Shown piece by piece: positions 44,073 to 52,818 of a stretch of 60,250 nucleotides of DNA. The notes under the pieces are model-generated. The model had not been told where the DNA came from. It ran no database searches and saw only the letters and a list, made by a program, of their open reading frames with translations. The stretch comes from Phycisphaerae bacterium (GTDB lineage: Bacteria; Planctomycetota; Phycisphaerae; UBA1845; PWPN01), in NCBI GenBank assembly GCA_018003015.1, contig JAGNEZ010000039.1, positions 1 to 60,250 of the forward strand, written 5' to 3'. The translations under genes and the position numbers were made by a program. Within the stretch, counting starts at the first letter, position 1; each line of letters starts with the position of its first letter.

Positions 44073-45233
44073 TCACTTGTCCACGATCACGGTCGCGTGC
44101 AGTCGGCCGGTCTCATGCAGCTTCTGGATGATCGTGATCCGGTCCTGCGGAGGCACGCGAAGCAGATTCAGAGCATCGACCAGGTCCTGCAAACTGGCCC
44201 CGCCCTTGTTCTTGGGATCCAGGGCCACGAAGTTCTGTTCAACCACCTGCGACTGGCCTGGCACGGGCTTGGCCTTCGGCACCGTCGTGGTGATGGTCAG
44301 GCCCTTGTGGCTGATCACCGTGGGTGATATCTCCACGTCGCCGCTGATGATCACTGTCCCCGTCGCTTGGTTGATGTTCACCCGGGCCTCAGTGGCTGGC
44401 ATGACCAGTGGGCAGTTCTCGAGGTCGTACAGGAATCGGGCGGGATTGTCGCGATCGACCGGCGGTATCCGAACCACCACCGTCCGCGGGTCGACGGCCA
44501 GGGCGACATCATCGGGTCCGTCCTCCGAACCCACTTTCGAGGCACTGTTGATGGCAAAGGCAATCGCGTGAGCGACACCCCACTCATCGTGGCCCTGGGC
44601 GATAACCAGCGTGGCGTAGGTCTCATCCGGCTGGATGCCCGGCTTCGAGCGGATCGCCGGCGGCAACTCGCGGCCGAGGGCGACATAGTGATGAATCCAG
44701 TCCTGCTCGAGCGTCGCTCCCTGGCTGATGTGCGCCACGGTGAGCATCTCGGGGGCATTCACCTGAAGCGGTCCGCTGGCCAGGGCCATCACGCCGCGGG
44801 TGTCGTCCGGATTCGGGCCGAGCAACGGCGTGATCATGAGCCGCCCACCTTTGAGGCTCTTGGCCGGTCCCAGGCTGCTCACGACCACGTCGATTCGATC
44901 GCCTTCCCGAGCACCGTTCTCCGGCAGAGTGGCCTCGACCTGAACGATGGCGACATTCTTGGCATCCTTGAGGTCGTCCAGGGAGACAACCGGGTTGGCG
45001 AACTTCTTCTGCAACTCGGCCAGGGCCCGAATGGTGGGCGCGTACTTGCCGCCATCACCCGTGCCCTGCAGACCGATGACCAGCCCCAGACCCATCACCT
45101 TGTTGGAGCGCGCACCCTGGAGATGGGTGATGTCCCCGACTCTGGGGTTCGCCGCCGCAGCGCTCGCGACAGCCAGCACGGCCAGCACGGCCGGTGGCCA
45201 CGGCATCCAAGATGTCCTGCCAGAACAACGCAT
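44073..45233 (-). CDS. flgI: Flagellar P-ring protein FlgI
   Basis: A 386-residue periplasmic P-ring subunit with a signal peptide (core AVLAVLAVASAAAA). Family hallmarks: VGDITHLQGARSNKVMGLGLVIGLQGTGD, then KNVAIVQVEATLP...GDRIDVVVSSLGPAKSLKGG-x-L-x-x-TPLLG, and a C-terminal LQDLVDALNLLRVPPQDRITIIQKLHETGRLHATVI. FlgI implies a peptidoglycan layer and, with FlgH, an outer membrane. It follows flgH by ten bases. Confidence 0.97.
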   Translation of the reverse strand: MRCSGRTSWMPWPPAVLAVLAVASAAAANPRVGDITHLQGARSNKVMGLGLVIGLQGTGDGGKYAPTIRALAELQKKFANPVVSLDDLKDAKNVAIVQVEATLPENGAREGDRIDVVVSSLGPAKSLKGGRLMITPLLGPNPDDTRGVMALASGPLQVNAPEMLTVAHISQGATLEQDWIHHYVALGRELPPAIRSKPGIQPDETYATLVIAQGHDEWGVAHAIAFAINSASKVGSEDGPDDVALAVDPRTVVVRIPPVDRDNPARFLYDLENCPLVMPATEARVNINQATGTVIISGDVEISPTVISHKGLTITTTVPKAKPVPGQSQVVEQNFVALDPKNKGGASLQDLVDALNLLRVPPQDRITIIQKLHETGRLHATVIVDK

Positions 45234-45243
45234 CCACGGCTCC

Positions 45244-46020
45244 TTAGAACGGGCGCACCCAATCCAGAATCTTGGGAATCCAGCCTCGCCGCGTCGAATC
45301 GCTCACCGCCCCCTCGGTCTTCTCGATCAGCTCCATCTCCGCAATCTGGGTGCTGAAGACCGAATTGTCCGCGGTCACGTCCTCGCTCCGGCACACACCG
45401 GTCAGCGTGATGTCGAATCCCTCTTCTCCGTGGAGTTCCCTGATCCTGGCCTCGAGGACCAGGTTGCCGTTGGGCTTGATGTCCACGATCGTGGCCTGGA
45501 TCTTGGTTGTGAACTTGTCCTCGCGCTCGCTGGAGGCGTCACTCTTGAGCTGGTTGTCGTAGGTGAAATCGAAACCGGGCTTGCCGTTGCTGAGCTTGTC
45601 CTGCCCGAGCTTGGTGCCCGGATAAAAGCGGAACCAGTCGTTCAGCTTGCCCTTGATATCCCACTGCTTCTTGGCGTCGAGCTTGCCGTCGGCTTCGTAC
45701 TTCTTCTGCTGGCGGACGACAATCGTGACCAGATCGTGCACCTTGAACTTGCGGGCCGGTGTCGTAGGAACGGCGATCAGGCTCACCCGCTCAACGGCCG
45801 TCGTCACCGCCCGGGAAGGTTCGCGCGGCGGAGCCGACACGAAGCCGACCAGCGGCCCTTGGGCGGAAGCGGAAGCCGGATCCCGATCGGCACGAGGAGC
45901 GTTGCTTTCGATTGGGCGGATGGGCGGCGTCTGCCAGAGCGAGGAACTCTGAGCTACGGCGGCGTCCAACGACACGAACATCGTCGCGATAAGGATCAGG
46001 AAGATGGCAGGACGATTCAA
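45244..46020 (-). CDS. flgH: Flagellar L-ring protein FlgH
   Basis: A 258-residue outer-membrane ring subunit. Family hallmarks: KFKVHDLVTIVVRQQKKYEADGKLDAKKQWD, then a beta-rich FTTKIQATIVDIKPNGNLVLEARIRE and the C-terminal CRSEDVTADNSVFSTQIAEMELI (like G-x-VRP-x-DI...N-x-x-S-x-x-IAD). The signal peptide ends in AVAQ and has no lipobox cysteine, whereas classical FlgH is a lipoprotein. The start is TTG with GGAGG seven bases before it, overlapping the flgA stop by a TTGA. Confidence 0.95.
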   Translation of the reverse strand: MNRPAIFLILIATMFVSLDAAVAQSSSLWQTPPIRPIESNAPRADRDPASASAQGPLVGFVSAPPREPSRAVTTAVERVSLIAVPTTPARKFKVHDLVTIVVRQQKKYEADGKLDAKKQWDIKGKLNDWFRFYPGTKLGQDKLSNGKPGFDFTYDNQLKSDASSEREDKFTTKIQATIVDIKPNGNLVLEARIRELHGEEGFDITLTGVCRSEDVTADNSVFSTQIAEMELIEKTEGAVSDSTRRGWIPKILDWVRPF

Positions 46021-47228
46021 GGCCGTTCCTCCTTACCCAGGGCGACCGCGTCGGAAGGAGCCGTCTCGAAACCGGACACCTCCGCGGTGCGCGGACCGGT
46101 GACGACGGCAGCGAACTTGAGCCGCGAAGCCTCGTTCTGAAGCATGACCGTCTCCCCGTAGCCTCCCGCCGTCATCGCCTTGGCCACACCCTTGATCTGC
46201 ACGCCACCACGGTTCACCAGAACGGTCACCAGGTCGTTACGGTTGACCAGGGGCAGGGGCTCGATGTCTCGGGGAGATAGTCGCTCGCCGCGCGTGATGA
46301 ACCTCTTGACCCGCTGCCCGACGAACGGGGCGGTGTCATCCACGCCCATGTCGGCCACCTGCTCGACGGTCTGCTCGACCAACGCGATATCGCCGAGCGC
46401 AATGGTCTCACCACGATTGAGCGGGCGGCTGGATACGACCATGGACTTGCGAAGGGCGACCTGAGCGATCACCGGGACCACCTGCTTGATGGCCTTGCCT
46501 TCACGAATCGTCACTTCCAGAGTCACCATGCCCAGAAGACGGTCGGTGCGATCGGTGATCTCGAAGCGGTACGTCGGCTGGGACAGCGGCAGCAAGCGGG
46601 CAACCGCCGGACTGAACTGGATCACCGGCGTGCCACCCAGCTTGCCAAACCGGTTCGTCAGGTGAGTTCTCAGGTGGGCTTCGAGCGTATTCATGGACGG
46701 GGCCGGTCGAGTGGCCGGGACCGAGGCCGCCGAACCGCCCGTGGTGTCGGCCGGCTTCGTGGCGACGGTGTCCTCGCCTTGGACCCGGCTGACCACACAC
46801 TGGCTGGGACCACGGAAGATCCACTGGGAGAGATTGGCACCCCGCTCGGACAGGGCGGCCTGAACCTGGGCGAGATCGATGGCCACCGCCTGCCCCCCCG
46901 CGGGTGATGAGGCGACGATCCAACGCCCGGCCAGACTGGCGGCCTCACCCTGAAGCTCGGAGATGTCGGCGAGGGTGATCTGCGCTCCGTCAACGACCGC
47001 CTTGGGATAGAGGCAAACGACGCTGGCACGATCATCGGCCAGCGCGAGCGAAGGAAACAGGCAAGAGACCACCAGGCACCAGCCGAGACCACGACGGAAC
47101 GCCGCTCCGTCGGGCTGGGCATGGTGTATTCCACGATCGCAGGTCATCCTGACCCGGACGGGCGGCTTCTTGCCGCCCGAAGACCACCACCCCCTGATCT
47201 CATTCATCCTGTCGGCTGCATCCTGCAT
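46017..47228 (-). CDS. flgA: Flagellar P-ring assembly chaperone FlgA
   Basis: A 403-residue exported chaperone for FlgI. A signal-like core (LGWCLVVSCLFPSLALA, ~residues 48-64) is preceded by ~45 atypical residues. A domain with VVCLYPKAVVDGAQITLADI (SAF-like) follows, then a Pro/Thr linker. The conserved C-terminal SAF/FlgA domain reads VVVSSRPLNRGETIALGDIALVEQ...GQRVKRFITRGERLSPRDIEPLPLVNRNDLVTVLV, continuing with GVQIKGVAKAMTAGGYGE. It is longer than usual. ATG 47228 with GGAGG six bases upstream is preferred; a shorter start nearer the signal core is possible. Confidence 0.9.
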   Translation of the reverse strand: MQDAADRMNEIRGWWSSGGKKPPVRVRMTCDRGIHHAQPDGAAFRRGLGWCLVVSCLFPSLALADDRASVVCLYPKAVVDGAQITLADISELQGEAASLAGRWIVASSPAGGQAVAIDLAQVQAALSERGANLSQWIFRGPSQCVVSRVQGEDTVATKPADTTGGSAASVPATRPAPSMNTLEAHLRTHLTNRFGKLGGTPVIQFSPAVARLLPLSQPTYRFEITDRTDRLLGMVTLEVTIREGKAIKQVVPVIAQVALRKSMVVSSRPLNRGETIALGDIALVEQTVEQVADMGVDDTAPFVGQRVKRFITRGERLSPRDIEPLPLVNRNDLVTVLVNRGGVQIKGVAKAMTAGGYGETVMLQNEASRLKFAAVVTGPRTAEVSGFETAPSDAVALGKEERP

Positions 47229-47369
47229 CGACGACCTCCGCGTCGCTCCAATTCCTACGCGACCCGCACGACTCCTCGTGTCTGCTGCACCCTCAATCCC
47301 TGTCTCGACTCGTTTCCGTACGTTCGTTTCCCCCACCCCTCAGATCGACTGCCGGCGACCGTCGCCGTT

Positions 47370-48182
47370 CTACTGACGCAAGTTGGTCACCACCCGCAGA
47401 GCCTCGTCGGCACTCTTGATCGATTGCGAGTTCAGCTCGAAACCCCGCTGAGTGAAGATCAGGTCCACCAGCTCGCGGACCGGTTCGACATTGCTGCCCT
47501 CCAGCGACCCTTGCCGCAGATTGCCCATGCCATCCTGCATGGGATTCGCGGTAACCGGCGTGCCCGACGCGTCCGTCTCGACGAACAGGTTCTTGCCGAT
47601 CGACAGCAGGCCCTCCGGATTCACGAACCGGGCGAGTTCGATCTGGCCCACCTGAGTCAACTGGCTGTTGCCCTGCTGGCGAACGGAAACCATGCCGTTG
47701 TTGGCAATCGTGATGCTGTCCTCTGCGGCACTCTCGGGAATGTTGATCGCCGGTTCGAGGATTGAGCCCTCGCTGTTGGACAACACCAGGTCCCCATTGG
47801 CATTGCGGACCAAGTTGCCGTCGCGGGTGTAGGCGATGATCTCCTGCCCGTTGTACAACGTCCGCACCTGCAAGAAGCCCTCGCCCTCGATGGCCACGTC
47901 CAGCTTGCGCGTCGTGGGGTCGACTGGACCGGTATCGAACATCAATTGCGTTCCGGAGACATCGACGCCGAGTCCGACCTCGATCCCATGAGGGATGGGG
48001 CGATCATTGAAATCGCGGATGCCCGGCTCCCGCCGGATCTGGTACATCACATCCTCAAAATTGGTCCGTGACCGCTTGAAACCGGTTGTGTTGATGTTCG
48101 CCAGGTTGTTGGCCACGACGTTGAGCTTTGTGTCGAGGGCCTTCATCCCTGTGGCAGCGGCATGCATTGCGGCAATCGCCAT
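47370..48182 (-). CDS. flgG: Flagellar distal rod protein FlgG
   Basis: A 270-residue rod protein. It has the signature MHAAATGMKALDTKLNVVANNLANINTTGFKRSRTNFEDVMYQ, the middle DVAIEGEGFLQVRTLYNGQEIIAYTRDGNLVRNANGDLV, and the end GSLEGSNVEPVRELVDLIFTQRGFELNSQSIKSADEALRVVTNLRQ, all diagnostic of FlgG. It follows flgF by 21 bases. Confidence 0.97.
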   Translation of the reverse strand: MAIAAMHAAATGMKALDTKLNVVANNLANINTTGFKRSRTNFEDVMYQIRREPGIRDFNDRPIPHGIEVGLGVDVSGTQLMFDTGPVDPTTRKLDVAIEGEGFLQVRTLYNGQEIIAYTRDGNLVRNANGDLVLSNSEGSILEPAINIPESAAEDSITIANNGMVSVRQQGNSQLTQVGQIELARFVNPEGLLSIGKNLFVETDASGTPVTANPMQDGMGNLRQGSLEGSNVEPVRELVDLIFTQRGFELNSQSIKSADEALRVVTNLRQ

Positions 48183-48203
48183 CTGTTACCTCACCCGGCT
48201 GAT

Positions 48204-48971
48204 TCAACTGATCCGGCCGATGTCATTCACCGCCCGGCTTAATGTCTGGTCCGCCAAACCCACCATGGTCGCATTGAGCTGATACGCCCGGGTCACTTCG
48301 ATCATGGAAACCATGGACTGGATGGGATCCACGGTCGACTTTTCCAATGTCCCCGCCATCAACGATGCCCTGATGTCACGCGGCGTCGCCCCCAGCGATT
48401 CGAACAGGTTGCCGCCAGTCTTCCGCAGTAACGACTTGTCGTCGAAGTCGACCACCCCGATCCTCCCATAGGAGGTCTTCGCTCTTCCCGCTCGAACTTC
48501 ACCGCCGCCGTCGATCATCACGTCGCTGGCAGCGGCCGCCGGAACGGTGATCGGCTGTCCGGTCGCGTCCAGTACCGCGTGGCCACCCGCTGCGGTGACC
48601 AGCTCACCAGCCTGGTTGAGCAGGAAACGGCCGTCCCGGGTGTAACGCTCGCCGTCGGCCAGCTGCACCCGGAAGAAGCCGTCGCGACGGATGGCCACAT
48701 CCAGCGGCCGCCCGGTATGCTCCGGGGCACCGTCCTCGAACGAGGTCATCGTGGGCCCAACCAGAGAGCCGCCGGTCATCCCTGACAGCGACGGCTGGCT
48801 GGCAGCGGGATCGCCCGCCCCCTCCCGCGACTCCGCCCGCCGCTCCCGCATCACGGTCAGATCGTGCTTGAATCCAACCGTGTCCGCGTTGGCCAGGTTG
48901 TTGGCCAGAACCTCCATTCGGTACTGGTTGGCCTGCAGCCCCGCGGCGGATAGATAGATCCCGTACACCAT
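48204..48971 (-). CDS. flgF: Flagellar rod protein FlgF (FlgF/FlgG family)
   Basis: A 255-residue basal-body rod protein. N-terminus: GIYLSAAGLQANQYRMEVLANNLANADTVGFKHDL. Middle: LDVAIRRDGFFRVQLADGERYTRDGRFLLNQAGELV. C-terminus: GTLEKSTVDPIQSMVSMIEVTRAYQLNATMVGLADQTL. The middle matches FlgF more than FlgG, and it precedes flgG. A ribosome site is weak (GAGG about 18 bases upstream). Confidence 0.92.
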   Translation of the reverse strand: MVYGIYLSAAGLQANQYRMEVLANNLANADTVGFKHDLTVMRERRAESREGAGDPAASQPSLSGMTGGSLVGPTMTSFEDGAPEHTGRPLDVAIRRDGFFRVQLADGERYTRDGRFLLNQAGELVTAAGGHAVLDATGQPITVPAAAASDVMIDGGGEVRAGRAKTSYGRIGVVDFDDKSLLRKTGGNLFESLGATPRDIRASLMAGTLEKSTVDPIQSMVSMIEVTRAYQLNATMVGLADQTLSRAVNDIGRIS

Positions 48972-48993
48972 GACAGACGCTGACCTCGCTACC

Positions 48994-49197
48994 CTACTCG
49001 TGGCTCAGTGGTTTGCGCGACTCCGGGATCCGGGCGTCGTCACCGACCACATCCGACTTGTCGAGCCTCGACCCGAACACGCCGACATGCACGGCACTCG
49101 CCATGGCCGCCGCCCGGGCAATTCGCCTGCCCAGGGTTGGCAGATCTACCGATCCCGTGGGGCACTCCATTGCCCCGCTAAAGGAAGCCACGTCCAT
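48994..49197 (-). CDS. Possible small protein leading the flagellar operon, 67 residues
   Basis: Not recognised. GGGAG lies seven bases before ATG 49197, and the frame ends 22 bases before flgF. About three-quarters of third codon positions are G or C, as in its neighbours. It has an Ala-rich helix (GRRIARAAAMASAVHVGVFG) and a charged tail. No flagellar family matches. It could be an unusual rod or switch accessory protein, or a chance frame. Confidence 0.4.
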   Translation of the reverse strand: MDVASFSGAMECPTGSVDLPTLGRRIARAAAMASAVHVGVFGSRLDKSDVVGDDARIPESRKPLSHE

Positions 49198-49489
49198 TGA
49201 GCCACTCCCGGCCGCCCGCCCGGTGCATCCTTACACCCGGAACGGCGGCACAATGGTCCGACGGCTGGCCATCGCAAACCGCGTGCCAGAGGCGCGCGGC
49301 ACAAGAATTGCTAGCCCCCCAAGAGGCCCCGGGAATCCCGCAACTCACGCCCTCATTGGAAGTTACAACGAATGATAATCTGGGCAATCTTAGCCCGCGA
49401 CACCATCAGGCACTCTGGGCGGTAGGCGCAAGTCTTGCCCATGAACGGCAACTTCTGCAGACCCCGAATGGCTCGGTCGTCCAGACGAT

Positions 49490-50839
49490 TCAGGACGACA
49501 AGGCGTGAACCAGGCGCCGGAACTCCTCACCCCGCTGTTCATAGTTGGCAAACAGATCGTAGCTGGTACAGGCTGGAGACAAGACCACCACGTCGCCGGG
49601 AACGCTCAGATCGCGAGCCGCCTGGACCGCAGCCTCCAGGGTCGGGGCCTCCACCACCGCGGTCTTGCCCGCCACCGCGTTGACACACGCCCGCACGCCC
49701 TCATGGAGCGAGTGACCCATCTCCCCGTAACACACCACGCCCTTGGCGTGGGCGGCCAGGTGAGCATGCATCTCGTCAAACGGCATGCCTTTGTCGCGCC
49801 CGCCGATCAACACGATGACCGGACGATCGAACGAGTCCACGGCAAGGCATGTAGAGGCAGGAGTAGTTGATTTAGAGTCATTGTAATAGCCCACCCCGCG
49901 AGATTTCCCCACGTATTCAAGGCGATGGGGCAGGCCGGCAAAACCGGAAAGCCCTCGGCGGATGAGCGGCTCCTCAACGCCCAGAGAACGGCAGACGGCC
50001 ACTGCCAGAGCGGCGTTGTCCTCATTGTGCCGGCCCGGCAGCCGCAGACTGCTCGCTAGGGACGAATCGAAACGCACGCTTCGCAACCGCTCCGCCGCGC
50101 CGGCCTCGGCAACCCAGCGAGCCACGCGTTCGTCGGCCTCGTGCACGAAAACCAATCCGTCGGGGCCCTGAAAACGCACCAGGTTGAGCTTGGCCGCCGC
50201 GTACGCCTCCAGCGTGCCGTGGCGGTCCAAGTGGTTCGGCTCGATGTTGGTGATCACCGCCAACGGGGGACTCCAACGCAGGCTCTCGAGATCCTCTAAC
50301 TGAAAACTCGACAATTCCAGTACCACGACGTCCTCGGCGGTCATGACCGGCAGATCGGCCAGCAGCGAACGGCCAATGTTGCCGCCAACCCAGATCCGAG
50401 GTCCGCGACCGGCAGCATAGGCCGTCTCCAGCACCGCCCCGATCATCGCAGTCGTGGTGCTCTTGCCGGCCGAACCGGTCACCCCAACCATCCGGCGCGC
50501 CGGGCAGCGCTCAATGAACAGGTTCATCTCGCTGGTCACTGGAATCCCGCGCCCGCGAGCCTCCCGAATGTAATCGGACCGGTCCTTGGGAACCGCCGGA
50601 CTGACCACCAGAAGACGGCAGTCGTCCAGATCGCTCACCGCATGCTCGCCAATACGCAGCGTGACCGACAAATCCGCAATCTGGCGCAGGCCATCGGCCA
50701 GCTTATCGGGCTTGGCAGTGTCGGTAACCGTCACCAGGGCCCCTTGCGCGACGAGCCACCGGGTCACCGCTATGCCCCCACCGAAATGCCCTAGCCCCAT
50801 GACCACCACCCGCTGGCCCGTCAGACCGCCCGCTGTCAT
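49490..50839 (-). CDS. murD: UDP-N-acetylmuramoyl-L-alanine–D-glutamate ligase (MurD)
   Basis: A 449-residue ATP-dependent Mur ligase that adds D-glutamate to UDP-MurNAc-Ala in peptidoglycan synthesis. N-terminal Rossmann domain with VVVMGLGHFGGGIA; central ATPase with GVTGSAGKST (119-128), ELSSFQLE and NIEPNHLDRHGTLEAYAAAKLNLV; C-terminal domain with PHRLEYVG...YYNDSKSTTPASTCLA and GGRDKG, all MurD-specific. ATG 50839 has AAGGAGG ten bases upstream. It is isolated from other mur genes. It confirms that this organism makes peptidoglycan, in agreement with FlgI. Confidence 0.95.
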   Translation of the reverse strand: MTAGGLTGQRVVVMGLGHFGGGIAVTRWLVAQGALVTVTDTAKPDKLADGLRQIADLSVTLRIGEHAVSDLDDCRLLVVSPAVPKDRSDYIREARGRGIPVTSEMNLFIERCPARRMVGVTGSAGKSTTTAMIGAVLETAYAAGRGPRIWVGGNIGRSLLADLPVMTAEDVVVLELSSFQLEDLESLRWSPPLAVITNIEPNHLDRHGTLEAYAAAKLNLVRFQGPDGLVFVHEADERVARWVAEAGAAERLRSVRFDSSLASSLRLPGRHNEDNAALAVAVCRSLGVEEPLIRRGLSGFAGLPHRLEYVGKSRGVGYYNDSKSTTPASTCLAVDSFDRPVIVLIGGRDKGMPFDEMHAHLAAHAKGVVCYGEMGHSLHEGVRACVNAVAGKTAVVEAPTLEAAVQAARDLSVPGDVVVLSPACTSYDLFANYEQRGEEFRRLVHALSS

Positions 50840-50954
50840 CGAAACCGTCCTCCTTGTCCGCGCGACCGCCACACCCGACCGCCCTATGATCGGGGCTTGT
50901 CGCTTTTTTTTCCAGACCATGATGAAACGCGCACCAGCGTGGGGCGTCTACCTA

Positions 50955-50983
50955 TTGAGAATGAAATGACGCGATTATATAAT
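50955..50983 (+). promoter_or_regulatory. Strong promoter of the regulator gene
   Basis: TTGAGA (50955-50960), 17-bp spacer, perfect TATAAT (50978-50983). Transcription should begin near 50990, at the edge of the operator. Confidence 0.75.
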
Positions 50984-50993
50984 CAGAGCATAC

Positions 50994-51013
50994 AACGTTG
51001 CATGGACAACGTT
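50994..51013 (+). promoter_or_regulatory. Operator: inverted repeat AACGTTG-N6-CAACGTT
   Basis: A perfect 7-bp inverted repeat, AACGTTG (50994-51000) and CAACGTT (51007-51013), lies just after the predicted start of transcription and 36 bases before the regulator's start codon. Placement suggests that the regulator represses itself by blocking initiation. Confidence 0.65.
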
Positions 51014-51048
51014 TTACGGTACACCCGCGCCGGTGGAGATGTACGCCG

Positions 51049-52167
51049 TTGAGTGAACGCCCCACAGTCAGTCTGGCAAAGGTCGACCTGGATTCACCGG
51101 TTCCTCGCTACGTCCAGGCCAAGACAATCTTGGCGGAGGCCATCAATCGGGGTGATTTCCCCCCCGGTTCCAAGCTGCCAAATACTGGGGAAATCAGCGT
51201 CCAGGTCAATGTCAGCCTGATTACCGCCCACAAGGCTATTCAGTGCTTAGCCCAGGAAGGATGGGTTCGCAGGGAACGCGGACGAGGCACCTTCGTTCGA
51301 GACGACTTCCGGCTTTCCGTCGCGGTCAAGCCCCAGTTCCGTGTCGGGCTGGTCCTCCATCCCAGCAACTCCCTGGGTGACTTCTACCACGGCACCCTGA
51401 TCACCGCCATCCGGGAGGCCGCCGAACGCATCGAGCCGGTCGGCGAGCTGGTCATTCAACGCTGCCAGAGCGTCCGCGACCTCCCCGCCCAGGACGCCGA
51501 CGGCCTGCTCTGCTTCCACCCCGACCGCGAACAGTTGCGCGAGTTGGCTCAGATCGCCGACCGCAAGGCGATCCTCGTTCTGGGAGCCTCGATCGAAGGG
51601 GCGCCGCTGAACTGCGTCGATTCCCAAAACGCCGAGGGCACGCGAGCTGCCGTCCGGCATTTGGCTGAACTCGGCCACCGGCGCATCGCGATCGTCAACG
51701 GCCCGCTGGACTCAACCAACTGCCTCCACCGATTCGAGGGCTACCTCACCGCGCTTCAGGAGGCCGGCATCCCGCCCCAAGAGGACTGCATCTTCAATGC
51801 CGAACTGGCCAAAGCCGCAGGAGCAGCCATGGGACGGCTGGCGGACGCCCTGAGAAGTCGTCGGCGTCCGACGGCAATTATCGCCGCCGGATACTACCTG
51901 GCACTCGAGGTCCTGGCTCTTCTTCGCCAACTTCGGATCCGGGTCCCCGAGGAGATCTCGCTGGTCGGTTTCGATGACACCCCATCGGCGCCGCTTCTCG
52001 ATCCGCCGCTGACAACGATCCGACAGCCCCTGGAGGAAATGGGAATGCAGGCCTACGCTCGACTGGCCCGCATGATCAATGGCGAAAACGGCCGCCCACG
52101 TGTCGAACTGCTGCCTACCACGCTGGTCAAGCGCCTCTCCACCGGCCCGGCCACCCGACAGGTCTGA
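51049..52167 (+). CDS. Transcriptional regulator, GntR-type HTH with LacI-type sugar-binding domain
   Basis: A 372-residue protein. The N-terminal ~75 residues are a GntR-type winged helix (VPRYVQAKTILAEAINRGDFPPGSKLPNTGEISVQVNVSLITAHKAIQCLAQEGWVRRERGRGTFV). From ~85 to the end is a periplasmic-binding-protein-like effector domain as in LacI/GalR (HLAELGHRRIAIVNGP, LVGFDDTPSAPLLDPPLTTIRQPLEEMG). This is the AraR-type domain combination. The effector is probably a sugar. TTG 51049 is chosen, with GGAG ten bases upstream; the frame is open from 50998. It has its own promoter and operator and no adjacent sugar genes, so targets are elsewhere. Divergent from murD. Confidence 0.88.
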   Translation: MSERPTVSLAKVDLDSPVPRYVQAKTILAEAINRGDFPPGSKLPNTGEISVQVNVSLITAHKAIQCLAQEGWVRRERGRGTFVRDDFRLSVAVKPQFRVGLVLHPSNSLGDFYHGTLITAIREAAERIEPVGELVIQRCQSVRDLPAQDADGLLCFHPDREQLRELAQIADRKAILVLGASIEGAPLNCVDSQNAEGTRAAVRHLAELGHRRIAIVNGPLDSTNCLHRFEGYLTALQEAGIPPQEDCIFNAELAKAAGAAMGRLADALRSRRRPTAIIAAGYYLALEVLALLRQLRIRVPEEISLVGFDDTPSAPLLDPPLTTIRQPLEEMGMQAYARLARMINGENGRPRVELLPTTLVKRLSTGPATRQV

Positions 52168-52418
52168 CCGAACACTCGCCTGCTCAGCTCATCCGCACCG
52201 CAACACCGATTGACAGACAAGATGGCAGGGGGCGGCCAGGCACGACGCCCGCGTCAGCCTCCGCTCGCGAGAGAAAATCGGTGAGCATGGAGGGGCCACC
52301 CAACCTCCCGCCCGGAACCAGCGTCGTCAGCCAACCCTTGTATGCGGGCAGGGATCCCCCCCCCAGAAAGAGTCAACCACGCTCAGCCCCAAGCAATCGC
52401 GCCCCTGGGCCGGTGACA
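52168..52418. other. Intergenic between convergent genes
   Basis: 251 bases with no gene and no convincing terminator seen. Confidence 0.35.
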
Positions 52419-52748
52419 TCAGTTCAGATTCGTGTTGGTGTTGATGTTCGTGTTTGTGTTTGTGTTCGTGTTGCTCGTGCCACCCCCGTTGAGCGGGAAG
52501 GGACCACCACACAGACCCGGGATCGTGCATGAGGGATCCTTGGAGTAGTCGGGCCAAGTCGTGGTCAGAAGGTCATACTCAAACGGGTCGCAGTTCAGGA
52601 TCGTCCCGCAGGGATTGATGTAATGGGCCAGCTTGCCAGTGCTGTTGACGGCCATCTCAAAACAGCCCGTACCCATCATCAAACCGGTCAACGTGGTGGC
52701 GAGAACCATGGACAACACCAATCGCCACTTGCACCATCTGGTCGTCAT
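52419..52748 (-). CDS. Small lipoprotein with an Asn-Thr dipeptide tail
   Basis: A 109-residue exported protein. Signal peptide with core VLSMVLATTLTGLMMGTGC and a lipobox at Cys29; mature part Cys-rich with HYINPCGTILNCDPFEYDLL and PSCTIPGLCGGP. The tail is TSNTNTNTNTNINTNTNLN, encoded by a six-base DNA repeat at 52430-52482. AGGAG lies eight bases before ATG 52748. The cysteine pattern (NPCG...CDP) is shared in outline with the neighbour at 52819-53154 (QPCGDPSTTLDD). Function unknown. The repeat can change length by slippage. Confidence 0.7.
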   Translation of the reverse strand: MTTRWCKWRLVLSMVLATTLTGLMMGTGCFEMAVNSTGKLAHYINPCGTILNCDPFEYDLLTTTWPDYSKDPSCTIPGLCGGPFPLNGGGTSNTNTNTNTNINTNTNLN

Positions 52749-52818
52749 AGCACTTCTCCTGGCCCCAAAAGACCGGGCGGGCCCGATCTCCGATACGCAA
52801 AAGACAACCGCGTCCGAC

